Of a stretch of 64,000 nucleotides of DNA, positions 31,214 through 43,666 are shown in pieces; within the stretch, counting starts at the first letter, position 1; each line of letters starts with the position of its first letter. Source of the stretch: Begonia masoniana (lineage: Eukaryota > Streptophyta > Magnoliopsida > Cucurbitales > Begoniaceae). The position numbers and the translations under genes are program-made. The notes under the pieces are model-generated. The model made no database searches. It was not told where the DNA came from and saw nothing but the letters and a program-made list of their open reading frames with translations. The stretch is from contig CM039508.1 of assembly GCA_022432975.1 (NCBI GenBank), positions 46,403,646 to 46,467,645 of the forward strand. Direction: 5' to 3'.

Positions 31214-33221
31214 TTTTGTACTTTATACTATAAAATTGTAGTTTTTTCTTTACTTTTTTAAGTATCATAAGTGAAAACTAAATAAAAGCATAAGAAATAC
31301 CCAAATAAGTAAAAATTTGAGTCAACAAGAAAAAAATAAGCATAGTTTCAACATGTTCTGGGCTTATTTGAATTGGTTTTGATTCCTAAAATTAAAAACA
31401 ACTCATGTCTTATTTGAAACTAATTTATGATAAAATCAAACTACACTTGCCCGATCTCACCCTTAATTTTGATATGTTAGTAGATTAATTACAGTATAAT
31501 AATAATCAACAAGAATATATATTTATAATGATCTGTCTATAAAACTAAACATTTTATTTCTCTTCAAAATGTTAAATAGAAAAATTTAATATTCATATTA
31601 TAATTTCATCATGAAACAATAAGTTATTTCAACTATTATTATGATTACTCTACCAAATCACAATCTATACAGTTATATTATAATTATATATAACCTTCCT
31701 CAGCGTCAAACCACTATGAAACCAAGCTTTGATACCCCCACGTGAAAAAGTAGCACCAAAATTTTATGTGTTGCTAGTTTTGTTTCTTTTAAATAGAGTG
31801 TTGGCCACTAATATTATAAGTCCAAAATAAATACGTAAAAGAAGTCCACTCAGCTCAACGTCACGTGGGTGGAGGCCAAGTCAGAGGTCACATGCCTCTG
31901 TGTCCACCAATCAATCTTAGTAGAACCAGAAGATACAGATAACGCTATAATGACGCTGTCTTAGGTGTATTGTTACCAAATTCAATTACATAATATCAAT
32001 TTCATGATGCGTCGTACATTATATTATGGGTTTGAATATTTAACATAATTGTACGTTGATTGTTAAAATATTAAGGCTAATTTGGTGATCGAATAAAAGT
32101 GTGATACGTGATGTAATGTGTAGAAATAAGAAACCTGTATTGGTACCATGATAGGCTGAATCATCAACAAAGCTCACATAATTAATCAGATATAAATCCA
32201 TGTTGCTATGATCCTTAGGTTTAATGGTTAGTTGTTTCTATTTTTTCACTCTTCCGTTAGATTAGAGAATGCAAAACTGACAACAAGTTTCATAATCAAA
32301 TTCGACAACAGATTTTAGTAGTATGATTTTTAAAGTAATTTCGTTGATTAGTTCGATTTAATACTGTTGAGAATTATGTGCTCAATAAATAAATGTATTA
32401 GAACATTCGTCCGATATTGGTGTTATGAACGTCGGTAATTGTCAACACAGATAATCTCTCGTTTAGTTAATGACCTGAAATTTAGAAGTTAATGCAGCAT
32501 CGGAATGGAGTTTACCTGCTTTATTGGTGGCTGATTTGGGTCGACAATGCATATGACAGAAGATATTTGCATCAGATGGCCCTCATCAGTTCTTCATCAA
32601 CAACGGGAATAACAAAGGAGGAATGTACTCGGTCCGGTCTTCAAAATCGATTGAGATTTTGAGTGTGTACGAAAAATTGACCGGATCAAAGTAATCAAAA
32701 TATATTTTATGACTATTATAAGTAAAGAACGTAAGATATTTGACAAATTTGATTCAGATGTATTTGGAGTATATATTGTACTTAAAATTTAAGTTGAAGG
32801 ACTCAATTGCACTTTACACTGTATAAACATTTGAGGATCGGGTCTGATAGTCACACAAAATTTCAATAATGCTGTCATATTTTGTTTTTGTTGTGACACT
32901 TTTTAGTTGTACTTTTACGTGATGTATAAACTACGTTAAATGTACAATTTTGAAAGCCATGCTCCATCAAAAGCTTAAGCTTTTGATAAGCACGAGAAAA
33001 TGATAATTTCACAATTTAATTGCTTTTGAAAAATAGGATTGAGTAGAGATGAAAAATGAATGAGTTGGTGGCTGGCCGAGCCTACAGTGACGGTCCGAGC
33101 CTGGCCCAAGCAACGGGCTGAGCCGAGTCCGTCGGGAATCGAGCAAGCCGAGCCGAGTTTGATGCCCCCATGCCCACGCCCTGCAACGTTGCATTTCCTA
33201 CATGATCATTGCAAGAAGACA
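31214..33221. other. AT-rich intergenic stretch, no gene seen
   Basis: No ORF with protein-like composition. Near 31860 there is a TCACGTGGGT word, and 33060-33190 is a G+C-rich patch with repeated CCGAGCC, possibly a decayed transposon end. I see nothing else I can support. Confidence 0.5.
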
Positions 33222-33229
33222 TTAACAAC

Positions 33230-33940
33230 TAAGGGTGGGCAGGACCAGACCGAAAGTTTTGGTCGGTCCTCCAAGGTATTAGGTCCGGGACCAGTCCTCG
33301 CACCCATAATCTCATCGGTCCTGGTACGGTCCACGGTCCGAATACCAAAAATTTCGAAACCGGACCCTTCAGGCTTTTGATTTTAAATCATAAGTTCCGT
33401 TAAAGCTTGCTGCTTTGTCGACCGTCACTCACTGTCAAAATTCATAAGAGAAGTTCACCCTCGTCGTTCGACTTCGGTCACTCTCCACTGCTCACTCTCA
33501 GAGTCGGTCCTCATGCACTAATCACTACGCAGCAACTGCAGTGTTCACTCTCAGCCCGCAGGCACGCAACAACGCTCAATCACCGTCGTCGATCGCCATT
33601 CAGCCTCTGCTGAATCGAAACACTGCGCCTCTCAGTCTCCGCGCCCCGTGCACTTTATTTATTATTGTTTGATTCTGATTTTGGTAAGAGGCAATTTGGT
33701 GATTCTAATTTCTAATATAAATTTTTTATTTTTTATTTTTGATAGGCAATTTGTATTTTTACAATTTATTTTTAATTTTTTTGAAATAAATTTTTTTTTT
33801 TCAATATTATGGTACCGAGACCAGACCAGGACCGGTCCCTCACACGGCCGGTTCTAAGATTCGGGATAAAAATCCTGAATCTTTCGGTTCGGTCTGGTTC
33901 TGGCTCGGAACCGGACCAACCCGGACCACGCCCACCTCTG
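33230..33940. mobile_element. non-autonomous hAT-like element
   Basis: Ends TAAGGGTGGGC and (complement) CAGAGGTGGGC, with subterminal repeats rich in GGTCC/GGACC on both sides (33240-33365 and 33810-33930). The flanks TTAACAAC and GCAACAAC share six of eight bases, a plausible aged 8-bp target duplication. The interior (33400-33800) has no transposase; a C-rich tract and an AT-rich tract are present. Confidence 0.6.
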
Positions 33941-35173
33941 GCAACAACAATAGTTTTTTAGAGAAAACATAAAATAATTTTTGACTTTTTAAAAATGTTA
34001 GGCCATATTTACAAGTTATTTGTGCTTTTATTAATGACAAAAGACAAAATATTAATCTTGATAAATCTAGTTATGATTTAACTAATACATTTCTTGATTT
34101 TTTTAAAAACCATTTTATGATGCTACAAATGAGTATTCATGAATTTAATATCTTAATTCTCATCTTGTTCTCATATTTTTTGTAAATTTAACTGTAATTT
34201 TGTACAATATTGACAAATATATGAATTTGATGATATACTTAATAAAATAGAAACAAAATTTAAAAAATATTGCCTTGACAGTTCTCGTATTTTTTGTTAT
34301 GTATGCATAATAGATTCTAAGTATAAATTAAGAGGAGCGTGTCTCATGATTAATAGAATTTCCATTAATTTATATATTAATTATTTACTTTATAGTAATC
34401 AAATAATACATGAAATTACTAGTTTATATTCTTCTTATAAAAGTAAATATTCAAATGTTAATTTTTCACATCCTTTTTCACATGTTAGTTCTTGTAGTGA
34501 TGGTATAGCTATTGTAGCTTCACGATGTGGTATTTATGATATTTAAGATGAATTAGATATGAATGTTTATAATATTTCTATGAAAAAAATGAACTATATA
34601 TATATTCTCAATATCAAAGTTCTTGCGATAAGAACTTGTTAGGATTAGACGCCATAATCCATCTGTAACGAACGATTCGAAAAAACCAAAAAAGAAAAAC
34701 GAGAAAATAATGGACACCGAATTTTACGTGGAAACCCTAGAAAAGGGAAAAAACCACGGGTAGAGGAGAAAATCACTAATATCAAATTCAGTACAATGAG
34801 TTTTGCGACTCAAACATCAATATATAGAGAAAACATAAAACTCTAATATTGATATACGGGCCTGACCCGGCCCACTAGAATTCAGGTCACACCAAATTCT
34901 AATAAACTCCACCTTGACACGAATTCCACATGAGAGATCCAACGGGCTACTCGGCCCAATGCAAAGCGAATCCAGAACAATGAACTCTGACAATCTCCAC
35001 CTTCAACGAAATTCCGGTGCAAGGAAACAAATCTGCAAAACTTCATTAAAAAAGCTCCTCTACCACAAAGGCCCCATATGGGCCAACTCAACATCTGATA
35101 CCGTTCAAGTTTAAGCCCCGCTTAAACTTGAGAGATTTACTTGAGAAGAAATCGCATCTCTTCCTCTATGGTA

Positions 35174-36682
35174 TCACTGAACTATCAGGGTTGTCGCAAC
35201 GAATTGCCTCTGAACATGTTGAAGACTCATACAGCAATCTTTACCCTCAAACACATTCAATACATAACCCACAGTTTCATCATATCGTCCCGGAGTTTTA
35301 ACCTTCTGCATTGTTTTACCTTTGACGATACCATTCTGACGTGAAACTGAAACTGATGACTGAACATCTGTAATAAGCTGACTCACTGGCTCTGATGTAC
35401 ACTCAGATCCCAACTTGAACTTCACCTGAGAACCTGACTTCTTCCGAGTCTTCTCAACCTTTCTCTTAAAAGGTGAATTCACAAACTTTACAGCCTTATT
35501 ACCCATCACATTGACTGTGGAACCCGCGATCTTCGCCTGTATCACATATAATGAGGAACATTTTTCTCCTCTCGCCACGATCAATGAACCTTTGGTAAGC
35601 TTCCATTTTCCATCACGAAAGGTGTTGCCAAACGCTTCGTCGTCGAGCTTGCCAGTCGAGACCAAATTCTTGCGGATATCCGGGATGTGCTTCACACCTC
35701 TCAAAACCAAGGTGCTGCCGATGTTGGTCTCCAAACGCACATCTCTCATACCAATGGCTTTTGCAACGCCACCATTTCCCATTCTCACACTTCCAAAGTC
35801 ACCCGAAGTGTAGGATGTAAAGAAATCTTTCCGCGAAGTGGCATGTATTGAAGCGCCACTATCAATCACCTAACTCGTATCTTGGTAATCAGAATTTACA
35901 ACATCCTCGTTGTACACACTAAAGGACTCCTCGGTGGCTGTGTCTGCCTCCTCGTCTGTGTCACCCTCTTTGAACATCTTTTTCTTTCCTTTGGCATTCA
36001 GATTCTCTCGAAGAAACTTGTGACAAAATCTCTTTATATGTCATTTCTTGCCACAATGATAACACTCAAAGTTGGCGTGTTTTCCGGACTTCCTCTGACT
36101 TCGATTTCTATTGCCCGGACCTTTACTTTGACTCATGCCTCTATTTTCAAAATTCAAAGCTGAACCATTCGATGTTTCACCAGAATCAATCTTACGAATC
36201 TCCTCGGCAAGAATACGATCCCTCACATCGGTGAATACCAGTTTAGCACTTCCAATTAAGTTACTAACTGCTGCTCTCATAGGCTCCTAACTATTCGGTA
36301 GAGACGCCAACAAAATTAAGGCACGAACCTCATCCTCAAAATCAATTTCCACAGATAGCAATTGATTCACAATAATATTGAACTCATTCAGATGCGCTAC
36401 GACAGAAGCACCATCAATCATCTTCAGATTAAAAAGCTTTTTCATAAGAAATACCTTATTATTCGCAGACGGTTTCTCATACATATCAGATAGAGCCTTC
36501 ATCAGACTCGCGATGGTCTTCTCCTTCGTCATGTTGTGAGCAACGCTTTTGGCTAGCGTCAATCGGACGACTCCCAAAACTTTTTTGTCAAGGTGATTCC
36601 ATTCAACGTCTTTCATCTTTTTTGGTTTTGTACTTAATGAAAGTTGAAGATCTTTCCCGTATAAATAGTTCTCAATTTGCAT
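35174..36682 (-). pseudogene. copia gag, zinc knuckle and aspartic protease with a short residual tail
   Basis: From MQIENYLYGKDLQLSLSTKP the gag shows NHLDKKVLGVVRLTLAKSV, MKALSDMYEKPSANNKVFLM and LNEFNIIVNQLLSVEIDFED, typical of UBN2-type copia gag. A stop follows LLASLPNS (36284), then IGSAKLVFTDVRDRILAEEI and a knuckle CYHCGKK with a second stop and HIKRFCHKF. The protease follows after a third stop: VIDSGASIHATSRKDFFTSY and LRGVKHIPDIRKNLVSTGKL. After the protease and a short GAG_pre-integrase-like stretch (VARGEKCSSLYVIQAK), the sequence jumps to a lysine-rich linker (KVEKTRKKSGSQVKFK) and ends. Integrase to RNase H are deleted. Tork/Tnt1-like lineage is likely but not proven. Confidence 0.82.
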
Positions 36683-36689
36683 TTTTCAG

Positions 36690-38034
36690 AACGCAAAATC
36701 TGTCCTATTGAATTTTTCAATAATGTATCCTGTGCTATCCTCACCTGCCATTGTTATAAAAACAATGCCCAAAAACTGATATTTCTTAATCGATTATTCA
36801 ACCCCAATAATCAATCTCCACAATATCAATAAATCTGCCAAATAAATTATCCGTGCCTGAAAATATTTGAATCAATGACCTTGCCCAAATATTTTCCCAA
36901 AAATTGCTCCCTTTTAAAATCAGAATAAACTCTGCAGAATATTCTGAACCAATAAAACTCGCCCAACAAATCGATAATTTCTCAATTAATTATTTAATCC
37001 AATAATTAATCTAAGTCGGCCCAAAAATTTCACAAATTTTGATCTAATATCCACCCAAAAATTCTGAAATCCGTGAAACCTTAATCACCAAAATTTCACT
37101 TTGAATTTCTCCACTGTTCACCAAGAACAGATTTTCTGCACATCAAAAACAAAGAAAAACACACCTTTCTTTGTATTTTCCTTCACACAGCTCAAAGCAA
37201 AGTCACAACCAAACAAAACTCTTCTGTTCGCAGCAACGATCAACAGCAACCCCAACGATCAACAACACACCTTTTCTTCTGTGTTTCCTCACTTAGGTCA
37301 CAAATCCACAAAGCAGAAAAAGTCTGCTTCTTTTCTTCTTCACGTAGACCAAACCAAACACAAACCAGAGAGAATATTCTTCTTCTCTCTATCAACCTTA
37401 GAAAATTCTTCTTCTCGCTATCGAACGGCGATGTGCGACGGTACAAGTGGGCTGTCGAGATCGAGCGTGTCACGGGGCTCTGCGTACGATGGTTTTGCAT
37501 GCGGCGGCTGGCGACTAGTCGGACGGCGAATGAGTCGCGGTGGTCTGTTCTAGGGGAACGCTGGCGGCGTGTGAGAACAGTTAGTCGTCGGCGCGATTCT
37601 TATGCGTGGTGGCAAAACGGCGTCGGTGGTCGGCGTGGTCTACAGGTTCGCGGCGGCACTTCTCTCTCGCAGTTTCTCTCTTCGTGCGGCGGTCGGCGGC
37701 CGGCGGCGTGACCAGAGAGGCGGCGCTTCTCTGTTCGGGCTGATCAGTGGCGCTCTCTGTTCTCCTTCACAGTTCTATTCTGGGAAGAAGAAGCTACAGT
37801 GCTTCTCTCACTATTTCACTGTTATTCACGGCTAAGAGAATACAACCAAACAGAAAACAAAAACCTTTTTACTTTTCTTTGTTTTCCCTTTTTTTTTTTT
37901 TTTTTTATTTCCAATTTCCCTTTTCCTCTTTGCAAAATTCCACTGAAATTGCTAACTTGAAATCGATCGTAACCTTAGAAGAATCAAACCGTGATTTTCG
38001 AAAAACCACTTCAACCTGAATCTCTGATACCAGT
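36690..38034. other. long leader of the gag-protease copia element
   Basis: About 1.3 kb between the primer site and gag. The middle (37420-37760) is unusually G+C rich with CGGCGG repeats against an AT-rich surrounding; open frames there (for example 37433-37711 on the plus strand) read in the sense opposite to the element and look compositional. A captured host segment is possible; I recognise none. Confidence 0.5.
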
Positions 38035-38618
38035 TGTTAGGATTAGACACCCTAATCCACCTGTAACGAACGATTCGAGAAAATCAAAAAAGAAAAACGA
38101 GAAAATAATAGACACCGAATTTTACGTGGAAACCCTAGAAAAAGGAAAAGTCACGGGCAGAGGAGAGAATCACTAATATCAAATTCGGTACAATGAGTTT
38201 TGCGACTCAAGCATCAATATATAGAGAAAACATAAAACCCTAATATTGACATACGGGCCTGACCCGGCCCACTAGAATTCAGGTCACAGCAAATTCTAAT
38301 AGAACTTTGATATTTTAGATTGGCAGAAAAAATTTCCACTGCAGATCATATTCTTTTTATAATGATATGTGATCTACTAACAACTCTAGTCTCTACCGTA
38401 GCATCATAGCCTGCTTTTATTGCAGATGGACGTATGTACAATGAACGACGAAGAAGATTTGCACCCGACCTCGTGTAGACACTTATTAGCATGAATGATT
38501 GAAACAACGCTATGACGAGAAACCAACAACGAAATGACGAAATACTAGAAGAATTTAAAAATTTAGACGTTGAAGATTAGAATTTCATTTAAATTTGTAT
38601 GTATTGTAATTTAAATTT

Positions 38619-39653
38619 GGAAAATGTTCAATTCAGACCCTAACATATGGGGTCATTGGTCATTTTATCTCTAACGTTTGTTTTTTACTCAATCAAACCC
38701 TATCGTATACGTCGTTTGCAATTCAAACCCTTCCGTTAAATTTCCTGTTAAATTTTACACGTGCTCTGCACGTGCCTTGCTAAAACCCCCCAAATACCCT
38801 TCTTTCCTCATAAAATTCCTAAAGTAAAAGTTAAAATGGCGGAAGACAACCCTTCATATTAGGACTGGTTTTCTTAGAAAGCAAGTTTTTGTGTTCCTCC
38901 AATGGCGGAACTTGGCAAAAGATAACCCACCTTCTCACTTCTGCCGTATAAACCAGAAACATGGAAGACAATCACTCTTAATCTTAAACCTAAATGTTCT
39001 TTTATGGCTAACGTTAATCTTTTTTGTTTTCTTTTTTGAAATTTTAATGAATTTTGACATTTTCTATCAAACTTGAGTCTTGCCTAAGAAGATTTTCTCA
39101 TTATACAAGATCAATCTTTTTGCTACTATAACATTATTATTCTTACTCCTGACAGGATAAATTTGACACGTTTTTTTGTACGAACATAGAAGTACGAGAG
39201 GAACCTTCCAAACTATAAAACGGAGAAGAAAGAGAAGCGAAGGAAAATAATGTCGGAGAAAATGCCAATGACGACGCCGAAGAAGAGGAAGGTGGAGCCG
39301 GAATGGGAAAGGAGAAGACAGAGAGGGCATGTAGTTGCTGGGGCAAAGAGGGAGAGAATGAGAGGAGAGGATTGTTAACTTGGAATTGAGAATCTCTTTT
39401 GATAACTTCATCTTAGTTCAAAACTTTTCGGACAAATTTTAACTTTTACTTTAGGAATTTCGAGAAGAAAGAAGGATATTTAGGGATTTTAGCAGGGTAC
39501 GTGCAGAGCACGTGAAAATTTTAATGGGGAATTTAATAGGAGGGTTTGAATTACAAACGACGTATACGATATGGTTTGATTGGATAAAAAATAAACGTTA
39601 GGGACCAAATGACCAACAATCTCATACGTTAAGGTTTGAATTGAACATTTCCC
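38619..39653. mobile_element. Mutator-like non-autonomous element, same family as 22987-31204
   Basis: Ends GGAAAATGTTCAATTCAGACC and (complement) GGGAAATGTTCAATTCAAACC continue as inverted repeats for about 210 bp with the same internal words as the Pack-MULE (GGGGTCATTGGTCATTT, CGTATACG, GTGCTCTGCACGTG). A perfect 9-bp duplication TTTAAATTT flanks it (38610-38618 and 39654-39662). The interior of about 600 bp has no transposase. A short frame of 42 codons (39250-39378, plus) starts MSEKMPMTTPKKRKVEPEW and is basic; it could be a captured exon. Confidence 0.85.
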
Positions 39654-39662
39654 TTTAAATTT

Positions 39663-40253
39663 TGAAGTATTTTTTTAACTTTTAATTTTTTTTACACTTT
39701 GCACATTATGGACAATTATATAGATATCAAACTAATTGTGAAGTATCTAATTTGTAATGATGCAAATATCAAATTAATAATGAATAATATAATTTTTATA
39801 TATATTTGTCTAAAATAATTTTTTTTGTAATTACATGTCACTTTTATATTAATTAAATAATTTTATTACTTAGACAACTAACTATCATATTTTCATATAA
39901 TAATAATAAATATTTATTATAATTTTAATATCTAAAATTTTAAAAAATATATAATGTATTTATATAAAATAATATTATTTATATATATTAGGCTCGGCTT
40001 GTTAGTCCGGATTTGCTCTTCTCTGCTCGTGGCTTGCGAGGCGACTCATGTTGAAATTTTTGTGAGATCTTCACGTTAGGCTCGCTCGTTAAGCTCACCA
40101 GTTTGGAGGAGACAGAATTTTCCACAGTCGGCCGGCTTGGTTTAACCTTTCTGGTACAAAGCACGAGTTATTTTTCCTTTAAACCATCAAAGAAAATATA
40201 TCAGAATTGGTTATACAGCTCACTGACATCGTCTCTAGGAGCAACAGAGAAAA
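39663..40253 (+). promoter_or_regulatory. upstream region and probable 5' UTR of the LanC-like gene
   Basis: An AT-rich stretch (39663-39985) is followed by more balanced sequence; 40100-40253 probably contains the transcription start and 5' UTR. There is a TATATAAA-like word near 39960, about 290 bp before the ATG. I assign no specific promoter element. Confidence 0.35.
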
Positions 40254-43200
40254 ATGGCGGACAGGTTCTTCCCAAACCAGATGCCAGATTTCGGAGTTGA
40301 AGCATCAGAAGAAGAAACATCTGCATATTCACTTGGAAGGCTCCTTTTTCTTCCTCAATCAGCACTTTTCGATAAGCTCAAATCAGCAGCTTTGAACGCT
40401 AAAGAAACGGTACCCATTTCATTGTCTCTGGTTTCGATTTTCCCAGTAGAATTTAGAACTATCCATCAGTTAAATAGACCTAGTGGGTGAGATTTAGAAT
40501 CAGAATTTAAAATTGTTTGAAATTTTTGTTTGCATCGGACGGTGGTTTATACAATCAGGTAGTGAGGGAAACATGGGAATTGACGCGAAAGCGTGTGAAA
40601 GATTACACTCTTTACACTGGGGCTATGGGGACTGCTTTCTTGGCCTTTAAAGCTTACCAAGTTACCAAGAATGAAAATGATCTTCGATTATGCTCTGAGA
40701 TTATCAGATCTTGCGATTCTGTTTCTGCAGATTCTGGGTAGTCTCTACCTTCTGATATTTATGCACCCATGGGTTAGATTTAAATCCATGTATTCTTGTG
40801 GATATTTATTTTAGTCTTATTTAGTGGTAAACATTTTGCTATAGAAAGGTTGTTTTGAAAGTCTGGAGTTGGCAAACTTTGTGGTAAAATAGAATTTATA
40901 CCTTAATATGTAGGCTCATTGAGCAATTAGATCTTAAATTATATTTTTTGACCAACAAAGTTTCTACCTTTAAGCTGTAAGCGATTTGGACATTCTTGTC
41001 AATTTATCCATTAAATTCAACACACGCATATCACTCTTTTCTTTAAAATGTGCAGTTTTATCCGATTTCTAACCCTAAGGTTAATCCAACCTGATTTTTG
41101 AAATTTATCATGTAATTGATGGAGTTTAAAATTGCTTTAGAAATCACAAGATGAATTAGAAATCTAGGTAATATGGTATACACGTGCTGAAGATCTAATG
41201 GATAAATTGGCGGCAATATTTCAAGTACTAATAATTGAAAGGTAAAGATTATGTTTGTCACAAAAAAATAATTTGAAGTTTAATCTGTAATTGAAGTCAA
41301 TCGTAAGATCTATATTGCACCATCCTCATAAACCAATTATTGAGTAATGCAACTGAAGAAAATAACTCAGTGTATGATGTTGCTACACTGAGGAAATTCA
41401 TTGTCTCTGTCCTTCTTAGATGCATCCCTCCAGAGAAGCTACCCAATAATTAGACTCAACTTAATTTGTATAATTTTGTTCATCTTTATCTTGCCATCAA
41501 AAGTGTAATTTAACTGACTTGGTGCAGGCATGTGTCGTTTATCTGTGGAAGAGCTGCTGTTTGTGCTCTTGGTGCAGTGGCAGCTATGAATACCGGCAAT
41601 GGAAGACTTCTTAACGATTACCTGGCAAAATTTAAACAGGTTTGGGTTTATTGAACAATGTTTGGTGGGATTGTTCCAAGCAAACTTATGTTTGAATGAT
41701 CTTAAGACATTTATCTCTGGAACCAGATCAAACTTCCTAATGATTTACCAAATGAATTACTGTATGGGAGATCTGGCTACTTATGGGCCTGTTTGTTCTT
41801 GAACAAACAAATTGGCAGAGACACAATTCCTTCCATGGACATGGTATGACATTCTTCATAATACCTTCGTTTAGCATTACTATATCGTACTCGGAATCAA
41901 ATAATTTCTTGTGATTGTGTAATGTTAAGTTTAACTTTTTGGAATTGTTGGCAACTTATCATGGTGCACAGTCAAAGGTCCTAAATCCAATAATTTTATT
42001 AATGTAGGGACCTTTAAAAGAAAATTGACCTACATATGAGCAGAAATGTTAAAAAATATATAAATAATTAAATTAATTTTGATTAACAAGTTTAAAATTT
42101 TGAAATTGTTAGTAATTTATCGTGTAGAGACGTATCGTGGATGATATTTTCAAGGCTGGCAGACAAATGGCCGCAAAGGAGAAGTCTCCATTGATGTACG
42201 AATGGCATGGGAAGAAATATTGGGGTGCTGCTCATGGACTTGCAGGGATTATGCTTGTCTTAATGCACTTGGGACTTAAGCCAGACGAGGCTGAGGAGGT
42301 CAAGAACACACTACTTTACATGATCAAGAATAGATTTAGCAGTGGCAATTATCTCTCCAGTGAAGGAAGTGAATCTGACAGACTTGTGCATTGGTGCCAT
42401 GGCGCTCCCGGAATCGCTCTCACCCTCGTGAAAGCAGCTGAGGTGATAGTTTCAACTTTATATTTATCTGCTTCTTTTGGAAATCTTTGTTTTTCTTCTA
42501 CTTTTTTGAGTTTCTCCACAAGCAAATTGTGATTGTTTGAAATAGTTCAAAAAAATTACACCTATTATGTTTACGGATAAAGTGCATATTAGCCATGAAA
42601 TTTAGAGATGAAAAGCAAATAGTTCATTGCAGTTTTTTAATCGAATAACTCATTGAACTTAGAGACGTTAACAATTAAGTTTTTGGCGTAAAAAAAATCA
42701 CATTTTTGTCACATGATCTTCTCTGTTGGACGATTTGTGGAGAGACAAATTCTGATGAAACGGTTTCGGCAATTCTGACGATTTCTAGAGAAACAAATTA
42801 TAAAACTTAAAGCAATAGGTGATTTTGGGATGATAGCGAGCTCTAACAACTTGTTTTTCTTTGGGGATTCTCCAGAAGAAGAGATCACGTGACAAGAACG
42901 AGATTTTTTTTACGACAACCCTAACATCAGAGACTTAATTGCTAAACGCTCCTAAGTTCAAATGATTATTTACTTAAAAAAAAGCACGATGAGCTAATTG
43001 TTTTTTACCGCTAAGTTTAAAGGATAATATGCACAGTAACTTTTATTTATTTTCTTTCACTTTTTTAAATGATTTAGAAAAAAAGGTAATAGTTCTTGAG
43101 ATCAGGTCAATAGATTAATGTCCACTGATCTTGGAGCATTTTATTTCTTTCTCTGATATTCTTTTTATAACCTTCAGGGGTCTTTGTTGTCTTAGCTTTT

Positions 43201-43666
43201 GATGAATGGTCTCCCGGAATCACAATGATCTTCTTCTGAAAGTTGTATAATGTTATATACTCTGTCAAAAATACTAGTCAAGAACATTAATCTGCTCAAG
43301 GCATTTGATTTGCCACCGTTTGCACAGGTTTTTGGAGATAACGAGATTATGCAAGCGGCCATGGATGCTGGTGAGGTGGTATGGAATCGAGGTCTTCTGA
43401 AGAGAGTTGGAATCTGCCATGGAGTCAGTGGAAATGCCTACGTGTTTCTCTCGCTCTATCGATTAACGGGCGAAGTGAAGTACTTGTACAGAGCAAAAGC
43501 ATTTGCCTGCTTTCTGTATGAAAGAGCGGAAGAACTCATATCAGAGGGGAAAATGAGCGGAGGTGACCGGCCGTATTCATTGTTTGAGGGCGTAGGAGGA
43601 ATGGCTTATCTGTTTCTGGACATGATCGAACCGTTGGCGGCTCGATTTCCGGCCTTTGAACTATAA
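40254..43666 (+). CDS. LanC-like protein (GCR2/GCL type), six exons, 405 aa
   Basis: Exons: 40254-40409, 40559-40737, 41528-41639, 41727-41843, 42128-42442 and 43328-43666; all introns are GT-AG and all joins keep frame, giving 405 residues, the usual size for plant LanC-like proteins. The start MADRFFPNQMPDFGVE is the family N-terminus. The body is the LanC (alpha/alpha)-barrel: YTLYTGAMGTAFLAFKAYQV, HVSFICGRAAVCALGAVAAM, RSGYLWACLFLNKQIGRDTI, MYEWHGKKYWGAAHGLAGI, VHWCHGAPGIALTLVKAAE, KRVGICHGVSGNAYVFLSLY, ending FPAFEL. Zinc ligands expected from NisC/LANCL1 are all present: Cys278, Cys323, His324. Family knowledge: eukaryotic LanC-like proteins are peripheral or cytosolic, glutathione-binding; the plant GCR2 proteins were once proposed as ABA receptors, which is disputed. 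Intron 5 carries a MITE-like insertion. No lesion seen, so probably functional. Confidence 0.93.
42575..43040. mobile_element. MITE-like insertion in intron 5 of the LanC-like gene
   Basis: The left end GTGCATATTAGCC with AAATTTAGAGATGAAAAGCA is an inverted partner of the right end, whose complement reads GTGCATATTATCCTTTAAAC. The middle (42650-42960) shares words with 43790-44100 downstream of the gene (CACATGATCTTCTC, GACGATTTCTAGAGA), so a related piece lies there too. Boundaries are approximate, and I could not confirm a target duplication. Confidence 0.5.

Larger units (their letters stand above)
34638..38303 (-). mobile_element. non-autonomous copia element retaining gag and protease only
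   Basis: Two LTRs of about 270 bp (34638-34905 and 38035-38303) start TGTTAGGATTAGAC on the plus strand and end AAATTCTAATA. GAACT flanks both sides, a perfect 5-bp target duplication. On the minus strand the primer site TGGTATCAGAG lies just inside the right LTR, and a polypurine tract (AAGGTGGAGTT) precedes the left LTR. The 3.7 kb element has a long leader of about 1.3 kb (36690-38030), gag, zinc knuckle and protease, but no integrase, RT or RNase H. LTR divergence is low to moderate by eye. Confidence 0.88.
34090..38585 (+). pseudogene. hAT transposase remnant, interrupted by a copia element
   Basis: Before the copia insertion the plus strand reads CIIDSKYKLRGACL followed by NQIIHEITSLYSSYKSKYS, matching the hAT core DPRYKL...LYELYKEY pattern. 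After it, 38304-38480 reads FDILDWQKKFP, LLTTLVSTVAS and AFIADGRMYNERRRR, the C-terminal dimerisation motif. The two halves are in the right order on the same strand, and the 5-bp duplication GAACT of the copia element lies between them. Many stops. I see no terminal repeats I can assign to it. Confidence 0.7.

Noticed and set aside
37433..37835. Plus-strand ORFs of 77-92 aa in the copia leader
   Set aside because: They are antisense to the element and lie in a G+C-rich low-complexity block; composition explains them.
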